From NCBI RefSeq assembly GCF_004916905.1, contig NZ_SDLV01000029.1, forward strand, positions 62,001 to 126,000: a stretch of DNA of 64,000 nucleotides. The letters are read 5' to 3'. The notes under the pieces were generated by a model that saw only the letters and a list, made by a program, of their open reading frames with translations, was not told the origin of the DNA and ran no database searches. Source of the DNA: Chryseobacterium candidae (GTDB lineage Bacteria > Bacteroidota > Bacteroidia > Flavobacteriales > Weeksellaceae). Of this stretch, positions 26,102 to 34,316 are shown in pieces (position 1 is the first letter of the stretch; each line of letters starts with the position of its first letter). The position numbers and the translations under genes were made by a program.

Positions 26102-27613
26102 TTATTTTACATCCTGCATTAATTTTTTCACGTACGGAGATATCAAAATTAATACCACTCCGGCAATTACCGCATACAATCCCAATTGTTTATATCCATC
26201 AGTATAAGTGATTAATTCATCATAGTTGGTAGATCCTTTTTTTGCCGTAGCAAGACTGGCTCCGATAATCCCGGCAACATACTGTCCGTAAGCCGAAGCA
26301 AGGAACCACATTCCCATCATCATTCCCTGAAGGTTCTTGGTAGAAAGTTTTGTCATGATAGATAATCCGATAGGAGAGAGGCATAATTCTCCAAGTGTAA
26401 TGATTAGCAGTGCCAGTGTGAAGAAGTTCAGTGAAGTGATTCCCTGAAGGTCTGCAAACAGACGTGTTGCAAACAAAACATAATATCCTAATCCTAAGAA
26501 AATAAATCCTAATCCGAATTTGATGATTGTGTTGGGTTCAATTTTTCTTTTGTTCAGCCAGATCCAAAGAAGCCCGATCAGTGGAGCAAGGAAGATAATA
26601 AAGAAAGCTCCTCCTGAATTATTTACACCATTTGGATCTAATCCTAAAAGATCCTTATTCAGGTTCTTAGCTGCGAAAATACTTAAAGAACCTCCACTTT
26701 GCTCATAAATTCCCCAGAATATGATTGAAAATATAATGAATACTAAAGCAGCCCAAAGTTTTTTGCGCTCAGAAGCGGTTACTTTAGACATTTCATAGAA
26801 TAAATAGATTAAGGTTAATGGCCCGATGGTCCACATAAAATAATCTGTATATTCAGTTTTAGCAACCATAGTCATAATGATAGGTACAAAAACCAGTGAC
26901 AAGGCATAGACTCCATATTCTTTCCATTTTGGTATTGGAGCTGTTTTTTCTTCTGCTAAAGGATGTCCAGGCTGTAAACCGATAGTTCCTAATGTTCTTT
27001 GCGTAAATACAAAGTTAATTAAGCTTATCACCATTACTATTGAAGCCAATCCGAAAGCAATATGCCATCTCATTTCTTCTGCAATAATGTTGCTTAAAAA
27101 TTCTCCTTTACCAATAGCAATACATAAATAACCTCCTAATAATGCCCCAAGATTAATTCCCGCATAAAAAAGTGAAAAGCCTGCATCCGCTCTTGAGTCA
27201 TTAGGTTTATAAAGCTGTCCTACCATAGAAGAAATATTAGGTTTAAAGAAACCTGTTCCTACTACAGTGAATGCTATTCCTAAGAAAAAGAATTTGTGCG
27301 GATCGGTAGCAAGAATTAAACTTCCTACGATCATCAGAAGTCCGCCCCAGAAAAGGGATTTTCGGAATCCTAAAATTTTATCGGCAAAAAGACCTCCTAC
27401 AAAAGTAAAGGCATATACGAATGCCTGAGTAGCGCCATATTGAAGATTGGCTTCTTTTTCATGGAAATTAAGCTGAGAAATCATAAAGAAAACCAGCATT
27501 CCACGCATTCCGTAGAAACAGAAACGTTCCCACATTTCAGAGAAAAACAGACTCCAGATTTGTCTGGGATATTTTCCTTTGAAATTTTGTATTTCATCTA
27601 AAGTTAAGCTCAT
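26102..27613 (-). CDS. POT/PTR family proton-dependent peptide transporter (1 of 3)
   Basis: 503 residues, polytopic (about 12-14 membrane helices). The POT signature ExxERFxxYG is present near the N-terminus (FFSEMWERFCFYGMRG), together with FYAGINLGALLG and the helix-10 motif GELCLSPIGLSIMTK. By family it imports di- and tripeptides with protons across the inner membrane. It is encoded downstream of the YhcG-type nuclease gene (23 nt gap) and upstream of the thioredoxin-like gene, so all three may share a transcript. Confidence 0.92.
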   Translation of the reverse strand: MSLTLDEIQNFKGKYPRQIWSLFFSEMWERFCFYGMRGMLVFFMISQLNFHEKEANLQYGATQAFVYAFTFVGGLFADKILGFRKSLFWGGLLMIVGSLILATDPHKFFFLGIAFTVVGTGFFKPNISSMVGQLYKPNDSRADAGFSLFYAGINLGALLGGYLCIAIGKGEFLSNIIAEEMRWHIAFGLASIVMVISLINFVFTQRTLGTIGLQPGHPLAEEKTAPIPKWKEYGVYALSLVFVPIIMTMVAKTEYTDYFMWTIGPLTLIYLFYEMSKVTASERKKLWAALVFIIFSIIFWGIYEQSGGSLSIFAAKNLNKDLLGLDPNGVNNSGGAFFIIFLAPLIGLLWIWLNKRKIEPNTIIKFGLGFIFLGLGYYVLFATRLFADLQGITSLNFFTLALLIITLGELCLSPIGLSIMTKLSTKNLQGMMMGMWFLASAYGQYVAGIIGASLATAKKGSTNYDELITYTDGYKQLGLYAVIAGVVLILISPYVKKLMQDVK

Positions 27614-27636
27614 AATGATATATGATTAAATTCTAA

Positions 27637-28629
27637 TTAAGGGTTTTTATCTTTCTGATCCAGTTCAAAGCGGATTCTGTCCTGGTCAATAATTTGTTTT
27701 AATTCTTCTTCTTTTGGGAGGTACAGCAGGTATTTGCTGGCAAATAAATTGTTTTTATCATTCAAAACGGAGTATTTTACAATGGTCTCATCTTTTTCTG
27801 AACATAATAAAATTCCGATGGTTGGGTTATCTCCTTCACCGCGTTTCAGATCATCATACATTCTTACATACATATCAATCTGTCCTATATCCTGATGAGA
27901 AAGTTCTCCTGTTTTTAAATCAATAATGACAAAGCATTTTAAGATGTAATTATAGAATACAAGATCGATGTAGAAGTCTGATGTATCCGTAGAAATATGT
28001 TGTTGTCTCGCTACGAAAGCAAACCCTTTTCCAAATTCAAGTAAAAACTTTTGAATATGATCAATAATGGCTGTTTCAATTTCTTTTTCAGAAAATTGTT
28101 CATCAGCTTTTAATCCAAGAAACTCAAAAATATAAGGATCTTTTAAAACACTGTGAATAGTTTCCGGAGAAGATTTTTTATTTTCTAAAACCCTTTCATA
28201 AGCAAGCGAATTGATTTGTCTTTTAAGATCCCTGTAATTCCAGTTATTTTGAACGGATTCATTGATATAGTAATTCATTTTATCAGCATTGTCCAGCCTT
28301 ATCAGTAATCTGTAATGAGTCCAGCTCAATTCGTGACGCAATGCGTCACATATTGGAAATGCATGATAAAAAGAGCGCATGTTTCTTAAGTTACTTTCAT
28401 CAAACCCTTTTCCAAATTCTAAGGTAAGCTTCTGAGAAAGTTTTTTCAGCGTATATTTTCCGTATTCTGCCCGTTCTTTTCCCTGTTGTTCATCTTCAAC
28501 AATCAATTTTCCAATCTGCCAGTAAGTGAGCAGCAACGTAGAATTCGCTATACGAAACACTTTTTCGCGCGACTGCTTAATGATTTCCTTTACGGATTGG
28601 AATAAAGAATCTTCGGAAATTTCCATCAT
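27637..28629 (-). CDS. PDDEXK nuclease domain protein, YhcG/DUF1016 family
   Basis: 330 residues. The N-terminal half (LLTYWQIGKLIVEDEQQG, FGKGFDESNLRNMRSFYHAF, LSWTHYRLLIRLDN) is the DUF1016 N-terminal domain; the C-terminal half holds a PD-(D/E)XK nuclease core (DFYIDLVFYN, CFVIIDLKTGELSHQDIGQ, PTIGILLCSEKDETIVKYSL-like end). Predicted DNA nuclease; relatives occur in phage-defence and mobile contexts, but a specific role is not established. It sits between two POT transporter genes with a terminator ahead of it and a 23-nt gap after it. Two ATGs in tandem allow either start. Confidence 0.9.
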   Translation of the reverse strand: MMEISEDSLFQSVKEIIKQSREKVFRIANSTLLLTYWQIGKLIVEDEQQGKERAEYGKYTLKKLSQKLTLEFGKGFDESNLRNMRSFYHAFPICDALRHELSWTHYRLLIRLDNADKMNYYINESVQNNWNYRDLKRQINSLAYERVLENKKSSPETIHSVLKDPYIFEFLGLKADEQFSEKEIETAIIDHIQKFLLEFGKGFAFVARQQHISTDTSDFYIDLVFYNYILKCFVIIDLKTGELSHQDIGQIDMYVRMYDDLKRGEGDNPTIGILLCSEKDETIVKYSVLNDKNNLFASKYLLYLPKEEELKQIIDQDRIRFELDQKDKNP

Positions 28630-28639
28630 ACGAAAATAA

Positions 28640-28666
28640 AAAAAACCTCTGACTTAGCAGAGGTTT
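28640..28666 (-). terminator. Terminator between POT gene 2 and the nuclease gene
   Basis: AAACCTCTG (28643-28651) pairs with CAGAGGTTT (28658-28666) over ACTTAG. On the minus strand it is followed by a long T run. It ends transcription of the upstream POT gene, so the nuclease gene needs its own promoter or read-through. Confidence 0.88.
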
Positions 28667-28687
28667 TATGATATTTTGTTGATACAA

Positions 28688-30442
28688 TTAGTTTACACCG
28701 TGCATCATTTTCTTTAAGATAGGTGAAATTAAACCTAAAATCACAGAAGCAATCCCACAAAGTACTACGAATACCATGAAGAATTCAAATAAATTGTGAA
28801 TTTCAAATCCTACAAAAGTAGGGTTGTGTAATGGAAGCTGAGCTTTATCAAAAGCTGCAACCTGATCAGCTGTCAGGGTTACTTTTTTATCTAAAACATC
28901 CTGTAGATTAATACCCATTTCTTCAGCCTTTTTGAACTTATCACCTGTAGCAGGGATAAGCGCTCCTAATGAACCTGCCAATGCATAACCAGCAGCATTA
29001 GAAATAAAGAAAACACCGTATAGTAATGAAGCAAATCTTTTTGGAGCAAGCTTACCAACCAATGATAGACCAATTGGAGAAAGGCAAAGCTCACCACATG
29101 TTTGAATGAAATATAATAACATTAACCATTTGATGGCTAATAATCCTGAGTTTCCAAGATCTTTTACATTGTGTGCAATAATAAAATAAGAAAGAGCGAT
29201 CAGTGCTAATCCCATCGCTTGTTTGAACGGAGATACCGGCTCTTTTCCTTTAGCTCTTAACTTGTCCCAGCATAAACTGAAAGGAACCGCTAAAAGAACT
29301 ACGAAAATACCGTTGAAGATCTGAACCATTGAAGGCGGCATATTCCATCCGAAAATGTTTCTGTCAGTCTGATTGTCTGCAATAAACGTTAATGAAGATC
29401 CTGCCTGCTCAAACGCAGCCCAGAAGAAAATAATAAAGAATGATACAATATAGATTACCCAGATTCTTTGTCTTTCTACCTTATTTTCAGCAGAAGACAT
29501 AATTAAGAAGGCAAGAGCAATACCAGCTGAATAGATGAATGGATAAATGATCCCTTTAATCAACTGTCCCATTTCTACGGAGTTGAATCCAAACTCACCT
29601 ACAAGAAGGTATCTGAAAATGAAGAATAAAACAACAAATATTCCTCCGGTGATTCCTAAAGCCTGACCTGAGAATTTGGCAGTTTGAGTTTCTCCTTCTT
29701 CGAAGTCAGCACTTGTATTGTTTTTTGGTAATCCCCCGATTGGTCTTCCCTCCGGAGTTACTACATATTTGTTTTTAAGGATAAAGAAGGTTACAGTCCC
29801 AATTACCATTGCAATAGAAGCTGCCAAGAATCCCCATTTGAAAGCAAAGATATCTCTTACCCCAGTTGCAGCATCTTTTACGTCTCCTAAGTATGGACAG
29901 ATAAACTGACCTAAGAATGCTCCAATGTTGATCCCCATATAGAAAATGGTAAAAGCAGAGTCCAGTTTAGATTTTTCCTGCTTTGGATAAAGACTTCCTA
30001 CCATTGAGGAAATATTCGGTTTGAAGAATCCGTTACCGAAAATGATAACGAATAATGCCAGCCACATGATAAGTTTAGCACTTCCAATATCTGCTGAGAA
30101 AGTAGAGGCACTGATGAATAATAAGAACTGGCCGATAGCCATTAAAGATCCACCAATGATGATAGCGTATCTGTTTCCTATATATTTGTCAGCAATAAAT
30201 CCTCCCAAAAGAGGGGTTAAATAACATAAAGCCAGAAATCCACCATAGATGATTGCTGCATCAGCTTCTTTTATTAATAGGGAATTTACCATGAAGAGCG
30301 TCAAAAGAGCTCTCATTCCATAAAAGTTGAAACGCTCCCACATTTCTGTTCCGAAAAGAACCCATAATCCTTTAGGATGCCTGGAATTCTTATTCTCTAC
30401 AAATTCATCCGGTTTCGGACTCAATGCTTCAATATTATCCAT
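28688..30442 (-). CDS. POT/PTR family proton-dependent peptide transporter (2 of 3)
   Basis: 584 residues, polytopic. The signature is present (FGTEMWERFNFYGMRAL), along with FFKPNISSMVGSLYP, FTIFYMGINIGAFLGQF and CGELCLSPIGLSLVGKLAP. Predicted di/tripeptide:proton importer of the inner membrane. It carries a longer C-terminal segment before the last helix (KFKKAEEMGINLQDVLDKKV ...) than its neighbour. A complete promoter lies directly upstream and a terminator follows, so it appears to be a single-gene transcript. Confidence 0.92.
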   Translation of the reverse strand: MDNIEALSPKPDEFVENKNSRHPKGLWVLFGTEMWERFNFYGMRALLTLFMVNSLLIKEADAAIIYGGFLALCYLTPLLGGFIADKYIGNRYAIIIGGSLMAIGQFLLFISASTFSADIGSAKLIMWLALFVIIFGNGFFKPNISSMVGSLYPKQEKSKLDSAFTIFYMGINIGAFLGQFICPYLGDVKDAATGVRDIFAFKWGFLAASIAMVIGTVTFFILKNKYVVTPEGRPIGGLPKNNTSADFEEGETQTAKFSGQALGITGGIFVVLFFIFRYLLVGEFGFNSVEMGQLIKGIIYPFIYSAGIALAFLIMSSAENKVERQRIWVIYIVSFFIIFFWAAFEQAGSSLTFIADNQTDRNIFGWNMPPSMVQIFNGIFVVLLAVPFSLCWDKLRAKGKEPVSPFKQAMGLALIALSYFIIAHNVKDLGNSGLLAIKWLMLLYFIQTCGELCLSPIGLSLVGKLAPKRFASLLYGVFFISNAAGYALAGSLGALIPATGDKFKKAEEMGINLQDVLDKKVTLTADQVAAFDKAQLPLHNPTFVGFEIHNLFEFFMVFVVLCGIASVILGLISPILKKMMHGVN

Positions 30443-30470
30443 TTCTATTGTTAATTTTTGTTAAGACTGA

Positions 30471-30500
30471 CAAATATAGTTTATTTTGGGTTTTTGGCAA
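30471..30500 (-). promoter_or_regulatory. Promoter of POT gene 2
   Basis: Minus strand: TTG (30498-30500), 19-bp spacer, TATATTTG (30471-30478). This is a full match to the Bacteroidota promoter form. Confidence 0.8.
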
Positions 30501-30520
30501 GGTTTTAATTTTATTTTTAA

Positions 30521-30551
30521 ATAAAAAAGCTGCGGGACTAGTCCGCAGCTT
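30521..30551 (-). terminator. Terminator of POT gene 3
   Basis: AAGCTGCGG (30527-30535) pairs with CCGCAGCTT (30543-30551), 7-nt loop; on the minus strand it runs into a T-rich tract. Confidence 0.88.
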
Positions 30552-30576
30552 GGTTATCGTTATAATATTGAGCATT

Positions 30577-32232
30577 TTAATGCCCTTTTTCTGTCATGAT
30601 TTTATTCAGTCTCTTTAACATAGAAAGGCCCAAAAGTGTAGCGAATATTAACAAAGCGAAGTTAACAAGGAAATAATTCGTTTTGTTTTCGTAGCTGTAC
30701 CATGTACTGGCCAGGATTCCTGAAAGCTTATTTCCAACAGAGTTAGCCAGGAAGAATCCTCCCATCATCAATGCTGTAATTCTTGCAGGAGAAAGTTTAG
30801 ATACAAAAGAAAGTCCCATTGGAGATAAACATAATTCACCGATGGTAATCACTCCGTAGCTGGCCACCAGCCATAGAGGAGAGACTTTTACAGATCCATT
30901 ATCTCCGGCTATCACTGCTAAAACCATTACCAGACAAGAAAGTCCGGAAATAAATAATCCTAAAACAATCTTAGTTGGTGTTAAAGGCTCTTTGCCTTTT
31001 CTTCTCAATAATGCCCAGAATCCTACGATAACTGGAGTCAAAGCAATAACCCAGAATGGATTGATAGATTGGAATAATTCTGTATTGTAAAGATATACTT
31101 TGTTTTCCGGATTTTTCTCAAGAACCGCACGCTGTTCAGGGGATATGTTTTTAAAGTAAACATCTTTCCCCATTTCCTTTTTAGTTTCTCCATTATCATC
31201 TTTTTGAGAACGGAACTGATTGTCATAAACAGGGGTTTCTTTATCTTCATAACTTTTCCCTTCCACCATATAAATTCCTTCCAGTGGCTTTTCAAGAGAA
31301 GCAGGAACACTTCTGTCGGTATAATAATTCGCCCATCTTGTTAAAGCTGTACCGTTTTGTTTGAAAACAGCCCAGAAGAACATGCTGATCAGGAATACAG
31401 AAAGTAATGCCCCGATAGATGCTTTTTCATCAGGTTTAGCTTTAAAGTAAAGAGATGCATAAAAATAAATAACGGGTATACATGCGAAAATAAAGGCATC
31501 TGTACTGTCACTTCCGAAGATATTCCCAGGAATAAACCAACCTATTGCTCCGGCAACGATAGCAGGAACAAATACTTTGATCAGAATTTCTGAAAGCTTG
31601 GTATCGCCTTCCTGTACAGGTTTCATCTGTGCAGCATGGATATAATGCTTTCTTCCTATTGTAAAAATAACCATTCCGATAAGCATTCCTACACCCGCGG
31701 TGATGAAAGCTTCACCCCAACCGAATTTATTACGCATAAAAGCCGCAATAATATTACAGATAAATGCCCCGATATTGATCCCCATATAGAAGATATTATA
31801 TCCGGAGTCTTTATTCGCTTTGTAAGGTTCTTCAGAATAGAGATTTCCTAGTAATGTTGAAATAGTAGGTTTAAAGAAACCATTTCCGATGATAATTAAT
31901 GCCAGAGAAGCATAAAACAAAGGCAAATCTTTAAAAACACCCATTCCTATATATCCTGCAGCCATTAAAAAACCTCCAAGATAAATAGATTTAATATATC
32001 CTAAAACCCTGTCTGCCAGGAACCCTCCAATAAATGGAGTCAGATAAGTTAAGGCAATATAAGTTCCGAAAATGTCATCAGCAGTTTTATCCGGAAGTCC
32101 AAGTCCGCCTTTCATGCCTGTAGGCTCAATAACATAGAGAACAAAGATTCCAAGAATCAGGTAATACCCGAAACGCTCCCACATTTCTGTGAAAAAGAGA
32201 TAGGGCAGCCCTTTAGGATGTTTAGTCTTCAT
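30577..32232 (-). CDS. POT/PTR family proton-dependent peptide transporter (3 of 3)
   Basis: 551 residues from the ATG at 32232. A start eight codons earlier would be a TTG lying inside the promoter -7 box and is rejected. POT signature FFTEMWERFGYYLILG, then FFKPTISTLLGNLY, FYMGINIGAFICN and GELCLSPMGLSFVSKLSP. Unlike the other two transporters it has an insertion of about 85 mostly polar residues (roughly 305-390, including DRSVP, KSYEDKETP and SPEQRAVLEKNPE) between membrane helices, probably an extra-membrane domain. Predicted peptide importer, perhaps with a different size preference. Own promoter and terminator. Confidence 0.92.
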   Translation of the reverse strand: MKTKHPKGLPYLFFTEMWERFGYYLILGIFVLYVIEPTGMKGGLGLPDKTADDIFGTYIALTYLTPFIGGFLADRVLGYIKSIYLGGFLMAAGYIGMGVFKDLPLFYASLALIIIGNGFFKPTISTLLGNLYSEEPYKANKDSGYNIFYMGINIGAFICNIIAAFMRNKFGWGEAFITAGVGMLIGMVIFTIGRKHYIHAAQMKPVQEGDTKLSEILIKVFVPAIVAGAIGWFIPGNIFGSDSTDAFIFACIPVIYFYASLYFKAKPDEKASIGALLSVFLISMFFWAVFKQNGTALTRWANYYTDRSVPASLEKPLEGIYMVEGKSYEDKETPVYDNQFRSQKDDNGETKKEMGKDVYFKNISPEQRAVLEKNPENKVYLYNTELFQSINPFWVIALTPVIVGFWALLRRKGKEPLTPTKIVLGLFISGLSCLVMVLAVIAGDNGSVKVSPLWLVASYGVITIGELCLSPMGLSFVSKLSPARITALMMGGFFLANSVGNKLSGILASTWYSYENKTNYFLVNFALLIFATLLGLSMLKRLNKIMTEKGH

Positions 32233-32253
32233 ATAATCAATTTTCAAATTTCC

Positions 32254-32261
32254 CAAAAATA
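32254..32261 (-). promoter_or_regulatory. -7 box TATTTTTG of POT gene 3
   Basis: Minus-strand match to TAnnTTTG. Transcription would start just downstream, leaving only the ATG at 32232 as a usable start. Confidence 0.6.
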
Positions 32262-32365
32262 GCTTTTTAATTTTAATTGATAAAATAAATAATACGCGTA
32301 TAAATGATTAATGAAATAAATATAAAATTTTAAGTATAAAGAGTGATTTATATTGCTGAATTTAA

Positions 32366-32416
32366 CTTGTACACAGAATGTAAATAGTGTAAATAACGGC
32401 TTGTACACAGAATATA
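32366..32416 (+). promoter_or_regulatory. Two 17-bp direct repeats upstream of the bacteriocin-like gene
   Basis: CTTGTACACAGAATGTA (32366-32382) and CTTGTACACAGAATATA (32400-32416) differ at one base and lie 34 bp apart. Each contains TGTACA. They sit directly upstream of a candidate promoter, as expected for tandem activator sites. Confidence 0.65.
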
Positions 32417-32429
32417 CAAATTAATTTCT

Positions 32430-32459
32430 CTGTTAAGTGATATTTGTTTTCTAGTTTCG
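32430..32459 (+). promoter_or_regulatory. Candidate promoter of the bacteriocin-like gene
   Basis: CTG (32430-32432), 19-bp spacer, TAGTTTCG (32452-32459): one mismatch in each box relative to TTG and TAnnTTTG. A short inverted repeat TGTCA-ATAA-TGACA (32463-32476) covers the expected start site. Confidence 0.45.
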
Positions 32460-32497
32460 AAGTGTCAATAATGACATGTAATTAAAAAACATTTATT

Positions 32498-32680
32498 ATG
32501 AAAAAGATCAATTTAAAAAAGATGAAAGGAATTTTATCAAGAGAAGAGCAGAGAACAATTAAAGGAGGGAAGATGGCACCTGATGCATATGGAGGATGTG
32601 GATGTACGAATGCAGCTTGTGCCAATACCCATAATGGGAATGGTGATTCTTATTGCAATGGTACTTTTTGTTGTGGGTAA
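32498..32680 (+). CDS. Bacteriocin-like precursor peptide with double-glycine leader and six-cysteine core
   Basis: 60 residues. The first 24 (MKKINLKKMKGILSREEQRT, then IKGG) form a leader of the Bacteroidota double-glycine type, with the usual LSREEQ-x-x-I-x-GG pattern before the cleavage point. The predicted 36-residue core starts at Lys25 and is rich in Gly, Asn and Ala, with six Cys at 34, 36, 41, 53, 58 and 59. The even number of cysteines and a disulfide-forming fusion protein encoded next suggest a secreted disulfide-bonded peptide. A strong terminator directly follows, which would give more peptide message than message for the next gene. By family knowledge such leaders are cut by C39 peptidase-type ABC exporters; none is in the window. 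Activity is inference. Confidence 0.82.
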   Translation: MKKINLKKMKGILSREEQRTIKGGKMAPDAYGGCGCTNAACANTHNGNGDSYCNGTFCCG

Positions 32681-32702
32681 TCAATGTAAATCTTTTAAAA
32701 TG

Positions 32703-32728
32703 GCAACAGGAAACTGTTGCTTTTTTTT
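32703..32728 (+). terminator. Terminator between the peptide gene and the VKOR fusion gene
   Basis: GCAACAG (32703-32709) pairs with CTGTTGC (32714-32720) over a GAAA tetraloop, followed by eight T. The next gene starts 22 nt later, so its expression depends on read-through or a promoter inside the hairpin region. Confidence 0.9.
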
Positions 32729-32750
32729 AATATAAAAAGATGCTTTAAAA

Positions 32751-34310
32751 ATGACACGCCAAAGTTATATTGCTGTTATCAATTATCTGGATTATAATGA
32801 AATACATATTGATAGGGATGAGTTTGAACTTCAATTGGAAGGACATCCCGATTTTCCAAGCCTTCTTGCATTTTCTGATGCTTTAAGCTTTTTCAATATT
32901 GAAAATTACAGTTACAGAATTAATAATGACGAAAAAGATATTTTGCCTGAGGATTTTCTGGCTTTAGTAGAAGGAGAGTTGGCAGTGGTGAGTAATAAAG
33001 ATAATAAAATAACAGTAAATGGTTCTCAAACGGAAGATTTTTTTTCGGAATGGGAAAATATAATACTTATTGTAGAAAAGTCTGAAGAGCAATCTTATAC
33101 AAAATCAAAACTTGATTATACATACATCAATTGGGGAATTGTAACGCTGCTGTTTCTGTTCCTTTTCGTATATGATGATTCCAATCTGGTTTTGAAACTG
33201 ATCTTTGCGGCTACCGGACTTATCGGATTCATCTTTGCCCATGAAGCTTATAAAAAGACACATGGTAAAGGAACATTCATTCCGGTTGGAGTATGTAAAA
33301 GCAATTATTTGAATACGGACTGCGACCTGGTTTTTAATTCGAAAAAATGGAAGATTTTTAACAAAATAGATTTATCTGAGATTTCACTGCTGTTTTTTAC
33401 CAGTCAGATAGTCTGTTTTATTTTATTTGGTCTGATAAAAAATATTGAATTCTTTTTTGAGATCTATCAATATGGGTTATTTGCATTCATACCCGTTGCT
33501 TTCTTATCCTTATTCTATCAGGTATTTGTTGTTAAAAAATACTGTCCTGTCTGCATGGTAATCATAGCCTCAGTATGTATTCAGTTGATAGCAGCCAATC
33601 TTATCTCCTTTACAAGTAAAAAACCGGACATCAGTGCTGTTCTGTTTTTAATCGGGAGCTTGGGTTCACTCATTGTCTTGATTAATTTTAGAATAAAAAA
33701 TAAGAAGGAACAGAAAGACGAAAATACCCTAAAAAGAAATCTGAAATTCAGAAGAAACTACCAGTTTTTCAAAAATAATTTGTCTTTGCAGAAAAGGTTG
33801 ACCAATGAAGATTTTTCAAGCGCTTTTGTGTTTGGAAATGAAAAAGCAGGTGGAACTTTAACCTTTGTCACCAATCCTTTTTGTAAGCATTGTAAAGAAT
33901 TTTACCCTGTTTTTCTAAAGCTGGTAAAAAAGTATTCTGATGAGTTGAGAATCAACATTTTCTTTGATATAGACCTTAGCAGGGATGATCCGGATAATAG
34001 AACGGTTCATGTAAATCTTACCAATATTTACATCAATAGCGAAAATAAAATAGCATTTCTGGAAGCGTTAAGCGGCTGGTATGACGTTCAGGGATATAGT
34101 GAAAACAAAAGTGGCTGGTATCAAAAATATTCTAAATATTTTGGAAACTCAGAGAATGCACTTGCCTTATTAAAAGGACATGAAGAGTGGGTAAGCAGCA
34201 ATGGGATACATTTTACACCCAATATCTTTATCAATGACACGGAATACCCGGTTCAGTATGAAAGAGCAGATCTGGAGTTCTTTATCCCGGAATTATTATC
34301 TGAAAATTAA
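32751..34310 (+). CDS. C39-like / VKOR / thioredoxin-domain fusion protein
   Basis: 519 residues, three parts. Residues 1-110 look like a C39 peptidase-type domain (HPDFPSLLAFSDALSFFNIE) but I see no catalytic Cys near the N-terminus, so it is probably a non-catalytic peptide-binding version. Membrane helices from about 125 to 312 form a VKOR-type domain with a loop Cys pair (Cys182, Cys191) and the active-site CPVC (Cys265, Cys268). Residues about 340-519 form a thioredoxin/DsbA-like domain with NPFCKHCKEF (Cys378, Cys381) and a cis-Pro region FTPNIFIND. By family, VKOR re-oxidises its thioredoxin partner with quinone, so the fusion should be a self-contained disulfide-forming enzyme, a plausible partner for the six-Cys peptide upstream. 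Confidence 0.88.
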   Translation: MTRQSYIAVINYLDYNEIHIDRDEFELQLEGHPDFPSLLAFSDALSFFNIENYSYRINNDEKDILPEDFLALVEGELAVVSNKDNKITVNGSQTEDFFSEWENIILIVEKSEEQSYTKSKLDYTYINWGIVTLLFLFLFVYDDSNLVLKLIFAATGLIGFIFAHEAYKKTHGKGTFIPVGVCKSNYLNTDCDLVFNSKKWKIFNKIDLSEISLLFFTSQIVCFILFGLIKNIEFFFEIYQYGLFAFIPVAFLSLFYQVFVVKKYCPVCMVIIASVCIQLIAANLISFTSKKPDISAVLFLIGSLGSLIVLINFRIKNKKEQKDENTLKRNLKFRRNYQFFKNNLSLQKRLTNEDFSSAFVFGNEKAGGTLTFVTNPFCKHCKEFYPVFLKLVKKYSDELRINIFFDIDLSRDDPDNRTVHVNLTNIYINSENKIAFLEALSGWYDVQGYSENKSGWYQKYSKYFGNSENALALLKGHEEWVSSNGIHFTPNIFINDTEYPVQYERADLEFFIPELLSEN

Positions 34311-34316
34311 ATTATT

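Noticed and set aside
28333..28349. Perfect palindrome GTGACGCA-A-TGCGTCAC inside the nuclease gene
   Set aside because: It encodes CDALRHE, a plausible part of the variable region before LSWTHYR in this family, so coding constraint explains it.
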